A stretch of DNA of 64,000 nt from Drosophila miranda. Taxonomy: Eukaryota; Arthropoda; Insecta; Diptera; Drosophilidae. This document shows positions 46,120 through 57,480 of the stretch, in pieces (within the stretch, counting starts at the first letter, position 1; each line of letters opens with the position of its first letter). The stretch spans positions 17,298,001 to 17,362,000 of the forward strand of contig NC_046675.1 in the NCBI RefSeq assembly GCF_003369915.1. The letters run 5' to 3'. Made by a program: the position numbers and the translations under genes. The notes under the pieces were generated by a model, which had not been told where the DNA came from, ran no database searches, and saw only the letters and a list, made by a program, of their open reading frames with translations.

Positions 46120-47215
46120 AATAACCGGTTCACAACAATGAGTCCTATTTTGCTCTATTTGGCAATACCCGGTTCGCAACAGATGAGTCCCATTCCATAC
46201 ACAAACATGTTGCTAATTCCATGCACACATACCCTGGGGGAAATGGATGATATATAATTGCGGAAATGTGTGTCATTCCGGGCTCTAATTAATGCAGAAA
46301 CTAGATAGCCTCTGTTTTAAACGATATTTTGCAGCTCATCGTCTTTCTACAGGGACCAAGAACTGGTACTGGGATCAGGACTTATTTAAAAACTCCTAAT
46401 CAAATGCATGAATAGACCAAAAAAATGCAATCTAAGACAAGGTCTTTACTAATTACGTTTGAAAGCAGGTTGGAAAACAGTATCTTTATATAATATTCAT
46501 GAAATAGGGTATACAAATACCCACACTCTGGTTGACAAGAAATGAGTCTGCAAATACCAGCAACATTGACGTCACAGCATGCGACTATTGAACATTTTTG
46601 TTGAAACTGTGTTTTTGTCAAAATAAAAGATTTTCAAGTACTTAAAAGTAATTAATCCTGATCAAAATTGATTTAGAAATCATATAAAGTTATTTGGGCA
46701 AAATTTAGAGATCTATATAGCTGGAAATATTCGACGGAAGAAAGATTAACCGAGAATTAGTCGTCATAACCGGTTCACAACAGTGAGTCCCATTCCATGC
46801 ACACATACCCTGGGGGAAATGGATGTTATAGGATTGAGAAAATGTTTGTCTTCCAAGGCTCAGTAGGTATCAGGATCGCCATAAATATATACAAGATACT
46901 AATAATGTACTTGAATATGTCTAAAGAATATCAATTTGAGAAAAGGTCTTAATAAATTACGTTTGATCTTCATAAAAAATTAACGAAATAGGGTGTACAA
47001 AGGTCTATACACGCATCATGTCTTCAAATACCAGCAACTTTGAGACTGTTTTTTTTTGTTGAACTATTTTGTTTAAACCTTGTTTTAGTCAAAATACAAT
47101 AAAAGCAAGGACAAAAAACTAACCAATTGTGTAGAAAATTTATTCATCAATGGGCTAAAATTATGTGGGCACGGCTAAATGTTTTATATAGCTAGTAATA
47201 TTCGTCGGAATATCA
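46120..47215 (+). repeat. Diverged direct duplication in the nero-awd spacer
   Basis: Two diverged copies lie in the same order (about 46120-46740 and 46764-47215). Both start ATAACCGGTTCACAACA and share ATACCCTGGGGGAAATGGAT, AATTACGTTTGA, GAAATAGGGT, AATACCAGCAAC and AATATTCG(A/T)CGGAA. They contain no coding frame. They adjoin the inverted third copy of the dispersed repeat, so the block may be one larger, internally duplicated mobile element. A TATCGATA DRE-like site lies at 46085-46092. Confidence 0.6.
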
Positions 47216-47345
47216 AAAACGAGGAATATGTAAAATATAACTTGAATTCTTCAGTATATTTACGGTATATTTTGAAAATTAGGCGGTATGTTTCGGTATA
47301 TTTCTGAGGGTCGGACGGTATATTTTACCGATAATTCCGCGGTTA
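47190..47345 (-). repeat. Dispersed repeat, inverted partial copy 3
   Basis: On the minus strand it reads AAAATATACCGTCCGACCCTCAGAAATATACCG and continues to CATATTCCTCGTTTTTGATATTC, matching the first 150 bp of the copies at 43850 and 56845. At its outer edge it carries CGGTTACACTG, one base from core-promoter Motif 1. Confidence 0.6.
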
Positions 47346-47358
47346 CACTGGTACTAGC

Positions 47359-48113
47359 CAGTGCTGCCAGATTTAGAGAAAAAATAAGCTTGAATAAGCT
47401 TAAAATTAAAAAAAAATAGTTAAAACATAAAAAACCTCAAAATCATGGATACTTTGATTTGGTCGATATACTTATTTTTATTTTTATTTATTATTTAAGT
47501 AATGACATGGTTTTTTCCACTTCATTGTGCTATGGCCAAGTGCTCAGAAAAGTACAAACAAACCGCAGCCTCCTGCTCCTCTGTTTCTTGAGGACTTTTT
47601 AATAAAAGGTATTTTGTTAGTTTGTTTTTTAGCCACAGCATGCTGCCGTAATTCGCACAACTTGAACCCAATTTTTGCATTATAAAAGCAGCTGTACGAT
47701 TTTGTGGGGTCAGTTAGCACATTGCGTAGACACTCTTTAAATTCTTCAAAAATGTAACCAGAAAATGTGGAAATTTTGATTTTAAGACACTTTCGGCATT
47801 TTCTCTTATGTAAATGTGCAAACAATACTGTAGTGTGACTAAAATTTATCAACGAAAAATGACTATTGGATGATATACCAATATATGAACAAGAAATATG
47901 ATTTTTATCAGCTTTCTCGCTAAAAATTAACATATATTACAAAAAATTTAAATAACATAAATTTTGTTGTACTAATTATTTTAAGCCAAAATAAGCTAAA
48001 TGAACTTTTAAATAAGCTAGATTTCAAGCTGTAAGCATTTCAAATATTTTTCAAGCTATTTGGTTTTAAAATTAGCCAAATCTAGCTTAAAATAAGCTAA
48101 AATGGCATCACTA
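47359..48113. mobile_element. hAT-like DNA element remnant in the awd leader
   Basis: The left end CAGTGCTGCCAGATTTAG and the inverted right end TAGTGATGCCATTTTAG form imperfect terminal repeats of the hAT kind. Flanking 8-mers GTACTAGC (47351-47358) and GTACTAAT (48114-48121) match at six of eight positions, as a degraded 8-bp target duplication would. The interior carries a BED-finger-like fragment on the minus strand. At 755 bp it is far too short for an autonomous element. Its right end lies only 36 bp before the awd start codon. Confidence 0.6.
47544..47933 (-). pseudogene. BED-finger-like fragment of a hAT-type transposase
   Basis: An open frame of about 129 codons without a clear ATG start. 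It contains D-P-T-K-S-Y-S-C-F-Y-N followed by L-R-Q-H-A-V-A-K-K-Q-T, resembling the 'D-P-x-K-A-x-C..C..L..H..T..H' pattern of BED-type zinc fingers at the N-terminus of hAT-related transposases. The second Cys of the expected C-x2-C pair is Asn, so the finger is probably non-functional. The rest of the transposase is absent. Confidence 0.45.
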
Positions 48114-48149
48114 GTACTAATAGCGCTTTTTGCATTAATTTCTGTAACG

Positions 48150-48790
48150 ATGGCGGCCAACAAGGAGCGTACTTTTATCATGGTTAAGCCCGATGGAGTC
48201 CAGCGTGGACTCGTCGGCAAGATCATTGAGCGCTTCGAGCAGAAGGGCTTCAAATTGGTCGCCCTGAAGTTCACCTGGGTAAGCAAATAATTAAATTAAT
48301 AAATCAATAGCGCGCCCCCATGCTGGCTGGCGTATCGTGTTTAACCTCAAAAGCGGCGCGGTCAGGTGGGGGCGCGGCGCGTCATCAATTTGACATGTGT
48401 TTTAGAGGTCAAGAAAACGGTGATAGCGTTTCAATATCTGTTTTGTAATCATTACAGGCCTCCAAGGAGCTGTTGGAGAAGCACTATGCCGATCTGTCGG
48501 CCCGCCCCTTCTTCCCTGGATTGGTCAACTACATGAACTCCGGTCCAGTGGTTCCCATGGTGTGGGAGGGCTTGAATGTGGTCAAGACCGGCCGTCAGAT
48601 GCTCGGCGCCACCAACCCAGCCGATTCCTTGCCCGGCACCATTCGCGGTGACTTCTGCATCCAGGTGGGCCGCAACATCATCCACGGCTCCGATGCCGTC
48701 GAGTCTGCTGAGAAGGAGATCGCCCTCTGGTTCAACGAGAAGGAGCTGGTCACCTGGGCTCCAGCTGCCAAGGACTGGATCTACGAATAA
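48150..48790 (+). CDS. awd: Nucleoside diphosphate kinase (Awd)
   Basis: It transfers the gamma phosphate from ATP to nucleoside diphosphates through a phosphohistidine; in flies it is the abnormal wing discs product. Exons 48150-48278 and 48458-48790 are separated by a 179-nt intron (GTAAGC..ACAG) and give 153 residues, the usual length. Visible motifs are [12 protein letters not shown] at the N-terminus and the active-site [10 protein letters not shown] with His118. The C-terminus is D-W-I-Y-E. I chose the ATG before AANKERTF because it matches the family start. An in-frame upstream ATG at 48102 lies in the end of the hAT-like element. Confidence 0.95.
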
Positions 48791-49075
48791 AATGGCAGTC
48801 ATGTGTGGAATCAGATCTTAATCTGCATTTGCCTCTCACTTAAGTTATACAGTACAGAGATTCTTCAAAAGAAATAAAATTCCATCATTCTTATAAAAGT
48901 ATTCCATTTTATTTAGCTCTGTACTCTACCCACTCACTGGTCGGCTCTTGGGTGGGCAGCACCCATCCGCGAGGTATACAGGAGCCTCGTTTTCCATGAG
49001 TTATATAAGAATCCCAGATGGAACTGAAAATAAAACTGGATTATTTGATGGACCATGCTGATGGCCTTACTGATC

Positions 49076-49687
49076 TTACCGCCGCTTGAGAAACTCGGGT
49101 TTATTTAGCCGTCGCTTCTGACAAGATGGGGGTTTGCCAAAGAACACAACGTCCCATTGAGTCTCTATCAATGGCGACTTGGACTTGTTGATTGTGCCAC
49201 TTGTACTCTCCTGCTGCACCCGTCGCCACACAGTGCGCATGGACGCCAGCTTCTCGGCTAGTGTCGCCTTATCTCCGCCACGGGCCTCGCATAGCTTTAC
49301 TAGAAGGTCTAACCTCTCCAACACACTGGCGGCGTCACTACGTTTTTTTAACGTGATGCCCTCCGTTTTCTTGTCCATTTGAAAAGGACGAGGTTCTTCA
49401 GGGGGCTTCGGCACGTGTTCATTCTTCAAAACGCGCTTGGCTGCTTGCTTGCTTCTAAATTTCCACCGCCGGCGTTTTCTGCGTCGTTGGATGCCGGCAA
49501 TTTTTGCGGCCGTTCTGGAGTCGATTTCGTCTAGCTGGGCTATCGTGGTCTCTTGGGGAACTTCAAGCTGCCCCGCATCAACTCTTCTTGGCGGGGCATT
49601 GCTAGCAACATCCAATTTTTGTAGATCGGCAGCTGATTGTTCAGTATTTGTCTTTATTTCGTATAATTTCGGAATTTTCGCCGGCAT
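49076..49687 (-). CDS. Unknown basic protein, 203 residues
   Basis: A single-exon frame with a real ATG (MPAKIPKLYEIK). It is strongly basic, with a cluster R-R-R-K-R-R-R-W-K-F-R-S-K near residues 68-80 and a C-terminal F-L-K-R-R. The middle (R-P-F-Q-M-D-K-K, L-E-R-L-D-L-L-V-K-L) looks helical. The C-terminal W-D-V-V-F-F-G-K-P-P motif is ordered-looking. Composition suggests a nucleolar or ribosome-biogenesis protein, which is inference. It lies 3' to 3' with awd (285 bp between stops) and upstream of TBCA in the same direction. I do not recognise the family. Confidence 0.75.
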   Translation of the reverse strand: MPAKIPKLYEIKTNTEQSAADLQKLDVASNAPPRRVDAGQLEVPQETTIAQLDEIDSRTAAKIAGIQRRRKRRRWKFRSKQAAKRVLKNEHVPKPPEEPRPFQMDKKTEGITLKKRSDAASVLERLDLLVKLCEARGGDKATLAEKLASMRTVWRRVQQESTSGTINKSKSPLIETQWDVVFFGKPPSCQKRRLNKPEFLKRR

Positions 49688-49856
49688 TTTAAGTAGTGTT
49701 GGAAAACGCCAAAGACGTGCACAGCTGTTTGGCTGATTTTAGTTTATTAAATATAATTTTATATATAAATACAATTAATGCGAAACATATGTAGTTAGGG
49801 AAGCATCATTAAATACTATTGAGGGAACGTATTAAGATTCGTTTGCCGCAGGGGCT

Positions 49857-50254
49857 TTAAACCGCCAGCACACCTTTGGCTTCGGTTAAAATCTCGGCCG
49901 CTTTTGTGTAGGTCTCCGTCTCCTTGAGATCCACCTCGTCGTCAAGAAACTTCTGCAGCACCTCGTACTCCTTTTGCAGTCTGGAGAGAGCCGAGTAATT
50001 AATTAAATTTGTCGTTCGGCTGGGGTTTTTAGATAATGGAAATACCTGCGCTTTGAGTCCGGAATCATCATCTCACACTCCGCGATGACTTCCTCCTGCT
50101 TGCGCAGCACATGGTCATCAGCGCCATCATTACGGAATTTCTCCAAACGGGTGCGTTCAATATTAACCTCCTTCTCGTAAGTTGTTTTCTCCTTGGTCAG
50201 GCGCTTCACGACACCCGTTTTTATAACCAATTGCCTGATGCGTGGATCTGCCAT
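49857..50254 (-). CDS. TBCA: Tubulin-binding cofactor A (TBCA)
   Basis: A chaperone that holds beta-tubulin after release from CCT. Exons 50046-50254 and 49857-49980 are separated by a 65-nt intron (GTATTT..CCAG), giving 110 residues as expected for the family. The protein starts MADPRIRQLVIKTGVVKRL, a typical cofactor A N-terminus, and forms a long helical bundle (K-E-V-N-I-E-R-T-R-L-E-K-F, L-Q-K-E-Y-E-V-L-Q-K-F-L). The C-terminus is K-G-V-L-A-V. Both exons are intact. Confidence 0.93.
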
Positions 50255-51796
50255 TTTTGTGCTACCACCGGGCTATTGGAATTTCAAGTGATGAAAATTG
50301 GAGTTAGAGCCACTGTTTTTATTCTGAGTCACTGCAATTTTAATATTTGCTGAACAGCCGTCTAAATTTTGTTTGTGCTTTTAAATGCCGCCTGTGAGTC
50401 AGTTCCAGAGCTGCCACCCTGTGCCACAGAAGTCGGAATGTGGCATTCACAGTAAACTCCGAAAACTGTTAAATTCAAACGACAACAATCTTATATAAGA
50501 TGGTACTACATTTCGTGTGTACATACATATGTATAATACATATTAGAAGTGTTTGTTTTTGGATAAAATAATACAAATTGTTTAATCGATTTATTTGGTA
50601 TTTTACGGTTAAGCTTCCTTTATTTTTCTCATCATTTAAAAGATCTTTTTATCAAGCAACATGTTCTGTATCCATGAATTTTGTTTGGTGTTTGGTTACA
50701 ATTACAATTAAATGTGTGTCTAAATTCAGAGAAGAGAGTGGTTTATGTGGGCAATGACCTGCGATTAACGTATATATATTGTGTGTTGTATGCAAATGCA
50801 AATGAGGCTCGATCGAACATTTAGAATGTTTTGTCAAAAACCGCATGATTATGTATGTGTGTGTTTGTGTTATAATATTTTTTGTAATACTTCTTAAGCA
50901 TTTGTCTTTTGGTTTCGAGAGAAAATTTTGAATTCATTACGAATGTAGTCTTTTTTGGTTGTTGTTGTTTCAATGAGGAAAACGAATGGTTGCTTGGAGG
51001 GGTGGAGCATGGTTTAAAACTAAACTCTGAAATTACAGTGTGTAATAGATTTTAAATCGAATGCCTCCGACTTGACTTATCAAAAGTATAAAAAGTGTTT
51101 AAAATCCATTGGTGACGGTGACACGATGGGCGATGGTTATGGCTGATAGGATGTTTCTTGTTGTTGTTGTTGATGAAGAGATGTCTATGCGGATGTTTAA
51201 TAAAATTGTATTATTAGTGATGGATGAGTATATCGATGAGGCTAGCGGCAAGCTACAGTGGCATTTTGGTTGGCTCCCTTTGCTCCTGCGCATGTCGACA
51301 ACGGCGAAGGTTTCCTGCGAAAAGACTTGCGATGGCGATACAAATTCAGATAGATGCAGTAGATGGCAACGTTGAGTGCCACGACCGACTGGGCGAGCGG
51401 AAAGGACACTGGATACTCGTCCGTCTGGCCACCAACGCGATGATGCTTCGGTAGAAGGGTGCCACCATCGACTCTGATAACGCTGCTAATGCTGCTGCTG
51501 CTACTGGTGGTGGCCGCCTGCTGCTCTTCGCTAATTGTGTGTGTGATTATTATTAATTGTAGTATTTGTTCGATTTCGTATAATATATGCATGCAGCAGT
51601 TGGTGATATTAGTAATTGGTGTTTCTTCTTTTTCGGTTGCCACTGATTTTGGTTTTGATCGTCGAGTAGATATTATAATTTTGAGATGTGTTGCTGATGC
51701 TGCTGTTGCTGTTGCTCTAGCCGTTTGCTGCTGGGATTCTTGAGTGATGTTGTTGCTGTTGCTCTCGCTTATGTTGTAGGTCTGCTGGCACCCTAG
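50255..51796. other. Spacer between TBCA and eEF1alpha2
   Basis: About 1.5 kb. The left 400 bp should hold the TBCA promoter. The right part has CAG/CTG-type triplet runs (51480-51530, 51690-51760) and may be eEF1alpha2 3' UTR. A 133-codon minus-strand frame at 51242-51643 is Ser/Thr-rich, has no family resemblance I can see, and is probably not coding. Confidence 0.5.
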
Positions 51797-53599
51797 TTAT
51801 TTCTTCTTCTGTGCCTTCTCAGCGGCTTTTGTTACTTTGCCCGAGGTCGTTTCTTTAAAGTTGACGGACTTGATAACGCCCACGGCGACCGTTTGACGCA
51901 TATCGCGAACAGCGAAACGGCCCAGCGGCGGAAACTCCTGGAAGCTCTCAACGCACAGCGGCTTGCTGGGCACCAGCACAATGATTGCCGCATCCCCCGA
52001 CTTGATGGCCTTCGGTTCGGTCTCCGTTGTCTTGCCCGTACGACGGTCGCACTTCTCCTTGATCTCCGCAAACTTGCACGCAATATGGGCCGTATGGCAA
52101 TCCAAAACGGGCGTATAACCGTTGGCTATCTGCCCGGGATGGTTCAGAACAATCACCTGCACAATACAAAAATGGAAATACAATAACTTTTCCCCATTCA
52201 CAAAGTCAGTCTTTATCCTTACCTGAGCGGTAAAGTCAGCAGCTCCTCGGGGTGGATTGTTCTTGGAGTCGCCAGCCACATAGCCACGTCGCAGCTCCTT
52301 AACCGAAACGTTTTTCACGTTAAAACCAACATTATCACCCGGCATGGCTTCGGTGAGGGCCTCGTGATGCATTTCGACTGACTTTACCTCAGTGACCAAA
52401 TTAACCGGCGCAAAGTTAACGACCATGCCTGCAACGAATGTACAAACATTTATACATACATATACATATATATACAGTAGGTTCTCTATCTGTCGGATGG
52501 GAATTGGAATGGGGTGTGTGCAGCTGGGGTGCCCGTGCCCGTGCCTCGCTCTCGACGCTCAATAATGCATACATGCGCAGGGCTTCGTGTCGAGCTTCGG
52601 TCACGGTGGCGGCAGCAGCGGCGTCGGCGTCGGCGGCGGCACCCAAATGCCGACCCAAATTTAGATGGGCAGCACTTGAGGCAGAAAACTTGAATGAACA
52701 CTAATCATGGGCAGGGCAGTGCGTGTGTGTGTGTGTATTAAATCAAGATTGCATTGTGATTCCATCCAATCCTTACCTGGCTTCAGGATGCCGGTCTCCA
52801 CACGACCAACGGGCACTGTGCCAATACCGCCAATCTTGTAGACATCCTGCAGGGGCAGGCGGAGTGGCTTGTCGGTGGGACGCTGTGGCGGCAAGATCGC
52901 GTCCAGCGCGTCAATCAGGCATTTGCCCTCGCCCTTACCCTCCTTGCGCTCGACGGTCCAGCCCTTGAACCAGGGCATCTTCTCGGAGGGCTCCAGCATG
53001 TTGTCGCCGTGCCAGCCGGAAATCGGGACGAATGCCACAGAGGCCGGATTGTAGCCGATCTTCTTGATGTACGAGGATACCTCCTTCTTGATTTCCTCGT
53101 ACCGAGCCTCGCTGTAGGGAGGCTCGGTGGAGTCCATCTTGTTGACGCCCACAATCAGCTGTTTAACGCCCAGTGTGAAGGCGAGGAGGGCGTGCTCACG
53201 GGTCTGGCCGTTCTTGGAGATACCAGCCTCGAACTCGCCAGTACCAGCAGCCACAATCAAGACAGCGCAATCGGCCTGCGAGGTGCCGGTGATCATGTTC
53301 TTGATGAAATCTCTGTGGCCGGGGGCATCAATGATGGTCACATAATACTTGGCCGTCTCGAATTTCCACAGAGCAATGTCGATGGTGATGCCACGCTCGC
53401 GCTCCGCCTTAAGCTTGTCCAGCACCCAGGCGTACTTGAACGAGCCCTTGCCCATCTCCTGGGCCTCCTTCTCGAACTTCTCAATCGTACGCTTGTCAAT
53501 GCCGCCGCATTTGTAAATCAAATGTCCGGTGGTGGTGGACTTGCCCGAATCGACGTGTCCAATCACCACAATATTAATATGAATCTTCTCCTTGCCCAT
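51797..53599 (-). CDS. eEF1alpha2: Translation elongation factor 1-alpha (eEF1alpha2-type)
   Basis: A GTPase that delivers aminoacyl-tRNA to the ribosomal A site. Exons 52777-53599, 52223-52428 and 51797-52156, with introns of 348 and 66 nt, add up to 462 residues, the family length. GTP-binding motifs are G-H-V-D-S-G-K-S (near residue 14), D-A-P-G-H-R-D-F and N-K-M-D. The C-terminus reads [10 protein letters not shown]. Neighbouring awd points to the paralog at 100E in D. melanogaster (Ef1alpha100E) rather than the one at 48D. The first intron contains a (GT)n run (52721-52736). An upstream non-coding exon is likely but I could not place it. Confidence 0.93.
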
Positions 53600-55275
53600 C
53601 TTCTCTAGCTGTTTCTTCTTTTTCCAGATGAATGCTAATCAACGACGGTGCGGCTGCTCTTTCTCTACAGGGATAGAATAGATAAAACCCAGAGAATGGG
53701 CGACAGAGAGAGAAAGAGAGAACAGACATAAGGATTCGGGGAAAACATCATGTATGTACATATGTAGCGATGTGTGGCTGACGTGGGTGTAGACACATCA
53801 AAAAAAAAAAAAAAAACGTTGCATACATGTCGAAACAATTTCCGGACATAGGCCGAAAGCTGTAGAGAGGAGAGGAGTGCCACTCACCTATATATTTATG
53901 ACGGATTTGGCTTATGGCTGGCGCCTTTACGGTCTTTACGGTCAAAACTGTTGACAAATCCACTGGATGCTGAATCCTAGAACAATTTTTAATTAAGTTT
54001 TGTATGGAATATACGGAATACTGAAGTTTTAGGTATAGATGTGACGCGCTCCAGACACGGAGAACGACTGAATCTCGGCGTTTCTGCAACCCGGTCTAAA
54101 AAATCAATAACGAGCCCCAGACAGAAACAGAACCCGAGTTGGAGCCGAGTGTGTGACTGAGCAATGCACTCTCCTCTCAGACAGTGCGCGCCCACTCCCC
54201 CACCACCCTACCATACCAGTCGCAACAACACGGAAGACATTGTGGCAGGCAGAGAAAGTGTCGGGTGTGCGCCGCTCCCAAGGAGAGTGAGTGGCAGCAA
54301 AGTGGTGGCTCAAATTTATCGAATTAGCTTTCCCATTAAGATGGATATGATAGATGAGATTCCTTTTATGTTTTTCTACGAAACGGAAGCAAAATCAATG
54401 ATGACGTCGTGGGCAAAAGCCTATGCAAAGCATCGGCATTCGGGGACATTCGTGTGTGTGTCTCTGGGCTGCTCTCGGCGGCAGGGTATTGCTATTCGCG
54501 ATTCTCAAAAAGGGTGCAAAACTGCACACAGAGAGAGAGAGAGAGTGAGAGAGAGAGAGAGAGGAGAGACACCACACATGTAGAGAAAGAGATGCACTTG
54601 CTCGGCAGCGGCTGGCTCATCGTTTAACATCGATTCTCGTCGGCCGCCGCCTGCCTTTCGTCTTGGATAAACTTGCAACCGCACAAACACACTTGCAGCA
54701 CACACACACACACACACTAGGGCGTTGTGATTTATTTTCTACCCTAGTGACAATTTTTACTTTTGTGAATTTTCCTCATTTTATTTTTAACTCTGTATTT
54801 GCGTCGAAGTGCAAATTGCAAGAAAAGAAGACACGAGAAAAAGGGAAATGTAAAAATACTTTGGCATGCAAAATCTCTCACACACACACGCAGACATGCA
54901 GTTGAAGCAAGGCGGAAAAAGGGGGAGGTACGATAATCTGCAGAGCATGTGTCATATTCAAATGCACATGCTTTTAGTTAAATTGATGAAAATTCCCATA
55001 AAAAGAAAGGAAAACACGTAAAATGGTTAAATAAATCAAGGAAACACTAACACACACACAGTTGTTGCAATTCTTTGCCAAAACGGCCGCCATGTTGGAA
55101 ATGAAATGTCTCAACCGCAAAAATAATAGTTTAAATCAGTTCCAAATGAAGCCAACAAATGCACAAAACTTTAACTTTTGTTGGCTTTATCGAACAGTTT
55201 TCACCGCCATCGTTATTTATGCACGGGCTCTTATGCAAAAATGTTATAGGACACCGGCCGGTAATCCGACTTTTC

Positions 55276-55311
<36 letters not shown>

Positions 55312-56008
55312 CATACACATGAAAATGCAACGAAGGTGTCGTCGGTTCGGTTGTAAAAAATTGAATTTCATGGCTTTTCGCCCCAAAAAAAAACAGGAAG
55401 CGGGAATTATTGATGAATAGACAAAAGTATCTATGGCCCCACACTTGTTTTGTTAATTGACACTCGAAAAATCAATCGATGCCTATTAATATGGGCAATT
55501 TTCAGGAATTTAGCCAGACCCTTTTGCGGTTTACGTGCACTTACCTCGAAATCAGAAAACGGAAAGAGCGAAAAATTTAACGGGAGCCTCGGTGTACATG
55601 CACTTGCTTACAATCGAAAAGCTGCGGAAACATCGATAGTACTATCGAATTTGACTAAAACGAAAACGAATGTTTTGACTCCATTTCGATGCATTTTTTA
55701 ACAAAATTGAACATATTTAAATATTAAAGAAACATTGAGAGAGACAAGACATACATAGCGGGCCTAACATTCCAATTATGTATATTCCACTTATTACTAT
55801 TTACCTGAAGCCGACCACCAGTGGTCTGCCATTTCACTAATGGAGAATGTTATTTGCGTGACATCTCTCCATTCGGACCATACAAATTATCCCCAACTCA
55901 GCAACCAAATAAAATTAGTTTGGAGTACCCATTTAGTATGTATTCAAAATATTAAGTAAAAGCTAAATATTACATGAAAAGGCAAAGAGATGCCGAAAGC
56001 ATTCTTTT
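53600..56008. other. eEF1alpha2 upstream region with microsatellites
   Basis: About 2.4 kb without a convincing coding frame. It contains an A-run (53800-53816), (GA)n-type runs (54529-54565), and (CA)n runs (54698-54717, 54880-54893, 55279-55309). It probably includes the eEF1alpha2 5' UTR intron and promoter, and at the right the NOP16-like 3' flank. Confidence 0.5.
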
Positions 56009-56746
56009 TTATTTCCATTCACTGTCCGACTCGTACTCAGGCCAATCTGGCTTTACATCCGCTGTTAGGTTCTTCTGCTCCAGATAGACATTGAACTGCT
56101 CGGGAATGGACATAAATCTACGAATCTTCAAGCGAAACTGTCTCCATGTCAGTTGACCATAGTTCTTCCTATCTGTGACCATGCCTTTGTAGTTGAACTT
56201 GTATTTGTTGAGGAAATAGGAGAGCTCTTTGACGACACCTTTGGGTAGTCTGTAAGAATCAAATAAATTTAAAAATGGTCATCATCACACAGGAATCCCC
56301 ATGTTTACCTGAACTCTGGGTCCGCGCGCTCGCTAGCCAATTGCTCAAGCTCCTCTACCACATGACCGCGTTTTGGCCCCTCTTCTACAGGGGCCTTCTT
56401 TATGCCCAGTAACAGTCGCTCTTCGTCGTCGAGTTCCTCCTCAACGAAGCCATTCACAATTTTAGCCGCATGAAGTCGGTCCTTTCTGTAGCTGGGTATC
56501 GCAATTGCCTTGTTGGGATCCTTGGCCAAACCCATTTCGCTGAAGTTGGTGCCCACACGCTGACCCTCCACCCACATCTTTTTCAGAGTAGGACTGCGAT
56601 AAATAACGTGAATGATGGACATGAACACTCATAAAGAAGTAAACTTACTCCTTGATTTTGCCAGTGGAACTGCGTGTTTTGTTGAGTGTTTTACGGTTCA
56701 CACTGTAGCGATAGTGCTTGCCTTTATGGTTCTTGCGAATCTTCAT
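56009..56746 (-). CDS. NOP16-like ribosome biogenesis protein
   Basis: NOP16 proteins act in the nucleolus in 60S subunit assembly. Exons 56649-56746, 56309-56593 and 56009-56249 with introns of 55 and 59 nt give 207 residues. The basic N-terminus M-K-I-R-K-N-H-K-G-K-H-Y-R-Y, the M-W-V-E-G motif shortly after, N-F-x-E-M-G-L-A, and a C-terminal L-T-W-R-Q-F-R-L-K-I-R-R-F block match the family pattern from memory. The acidic end is E-Y-E-S-D-S-E-W-K. It begins with a proper ATG at 56744-56746, and a Motif 1 promoter element lies 75 bp upstream. Confidence 0.82.
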
Positions 56747-56820
56747 GGCTGTATGTTTTAAGTTTCTTAAATTTTTTCACTAGCTAAAAATCAAAACAAT
56801 TTGCAGTCGCACGTGTGTAG

Positions 56821-56831
56821 CAGTGTGACCG
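56821..56831 (-). promoter_or_regulatory. Core-promoter Motif 1 of the NOP16-like gene
   Basis: On the minus strand this reads CGGTCACACTG, an exact match to the fly Motif 1 consensus YGGTCACACTR. It is correctly oriented and about 75 bp upstream of the ATG. Such promoters are typical of housekeeping genes in flies. Confidence 0.65.
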
Positions 56832-56844
56832 CGGACCCATTCAT

Positions 56845-57235
56845 AAGATATACGGTCAGACCGTATCTCAGAAATATACCAAAATATACGTCACAGTTCC
56901 ATAATATACCATCATATTCCTCGATTTTGATATTCTGTTGAATAGCTAGCTGAGACCTTCAGCCCTGAAACAAATTTAATCCGATTGATAAATTAATATT
57001 CTACAAGACGGGATAACTTTAAGTTCTCATCTTAATTAGATTATTTATAAAATATGGTTTAAGCAAACACGGTCAACCACAATTTCCACTAAATTAATTT
57101 CCTTACATGGTAGCTACACAATTGCTAGAAACGACACCTGAAAGGGAAATGTGTACGTTTCTAAAATTTTGTCCCGTTTTCTTTCATATACGCCCCATGG
57201 AAGCGCCAGTGTGAATAACCTCCGTTATCCACTTC
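56845..57235 (+). repeat. Dispersed repeat, copy 2
   Basis: Homologous to 43850-44300 in the same orientation: ATATACGGTCAGACCGTATCTCAGAAATATACC, CATATTCCTCGATTTTGATATTC, TTTAATCCGATTGATAAATTAAT, CAATTTCCACTAAATTAATTTCC, GGGAAATGTGTACGTTTC and a CCTCCGTTATCC end. It lies directly upstream of the NOP16-like promoter. Confidence 0.65.
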
Positions 57236-57480
57236 TTGACATGCCAAACGATCAGGAATTCAATGCTGATCACGAATTAGTATTTGCTGTGGCCTGTGAC
57301 ATGGCTCTAAATGGCATTTCCAACGACTTGAGGTAAAAGGCGGAAAATATTACTGATTGTAAATTCTTTTTGTAGATCAATGTCATCTTTCCTCTGAACA
57401 TAAGAAAACCACGATATCTTTCAAATGAACTGAGCTAAAATTATTTTCGGTGGAATATTAATATTGGTTTTACAATAATA

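Noticed and set aside
48102..48290. Awd with a natural N-terminal signal sequence
   Set aside because: The upstream ATG lies in the terminal repeat of a hAT-like element, and the family starts at [10 protein letters not shown] report it as an oddity rather than as the start.
51242..51643. 133-codon minus-strand frame downstream of eEF1alpha2
   Set aside because: It is low-complexity Ser/Thr sequence over triplet repeats, with no family resemblance and no splice context. It is more likely 3' UTR or spacer.
53009..53608. 199-codon plus-strand frame opposite eEF1alpha2
   Set aside because: It is an antisense shadow of a strongly conserved coding exon.
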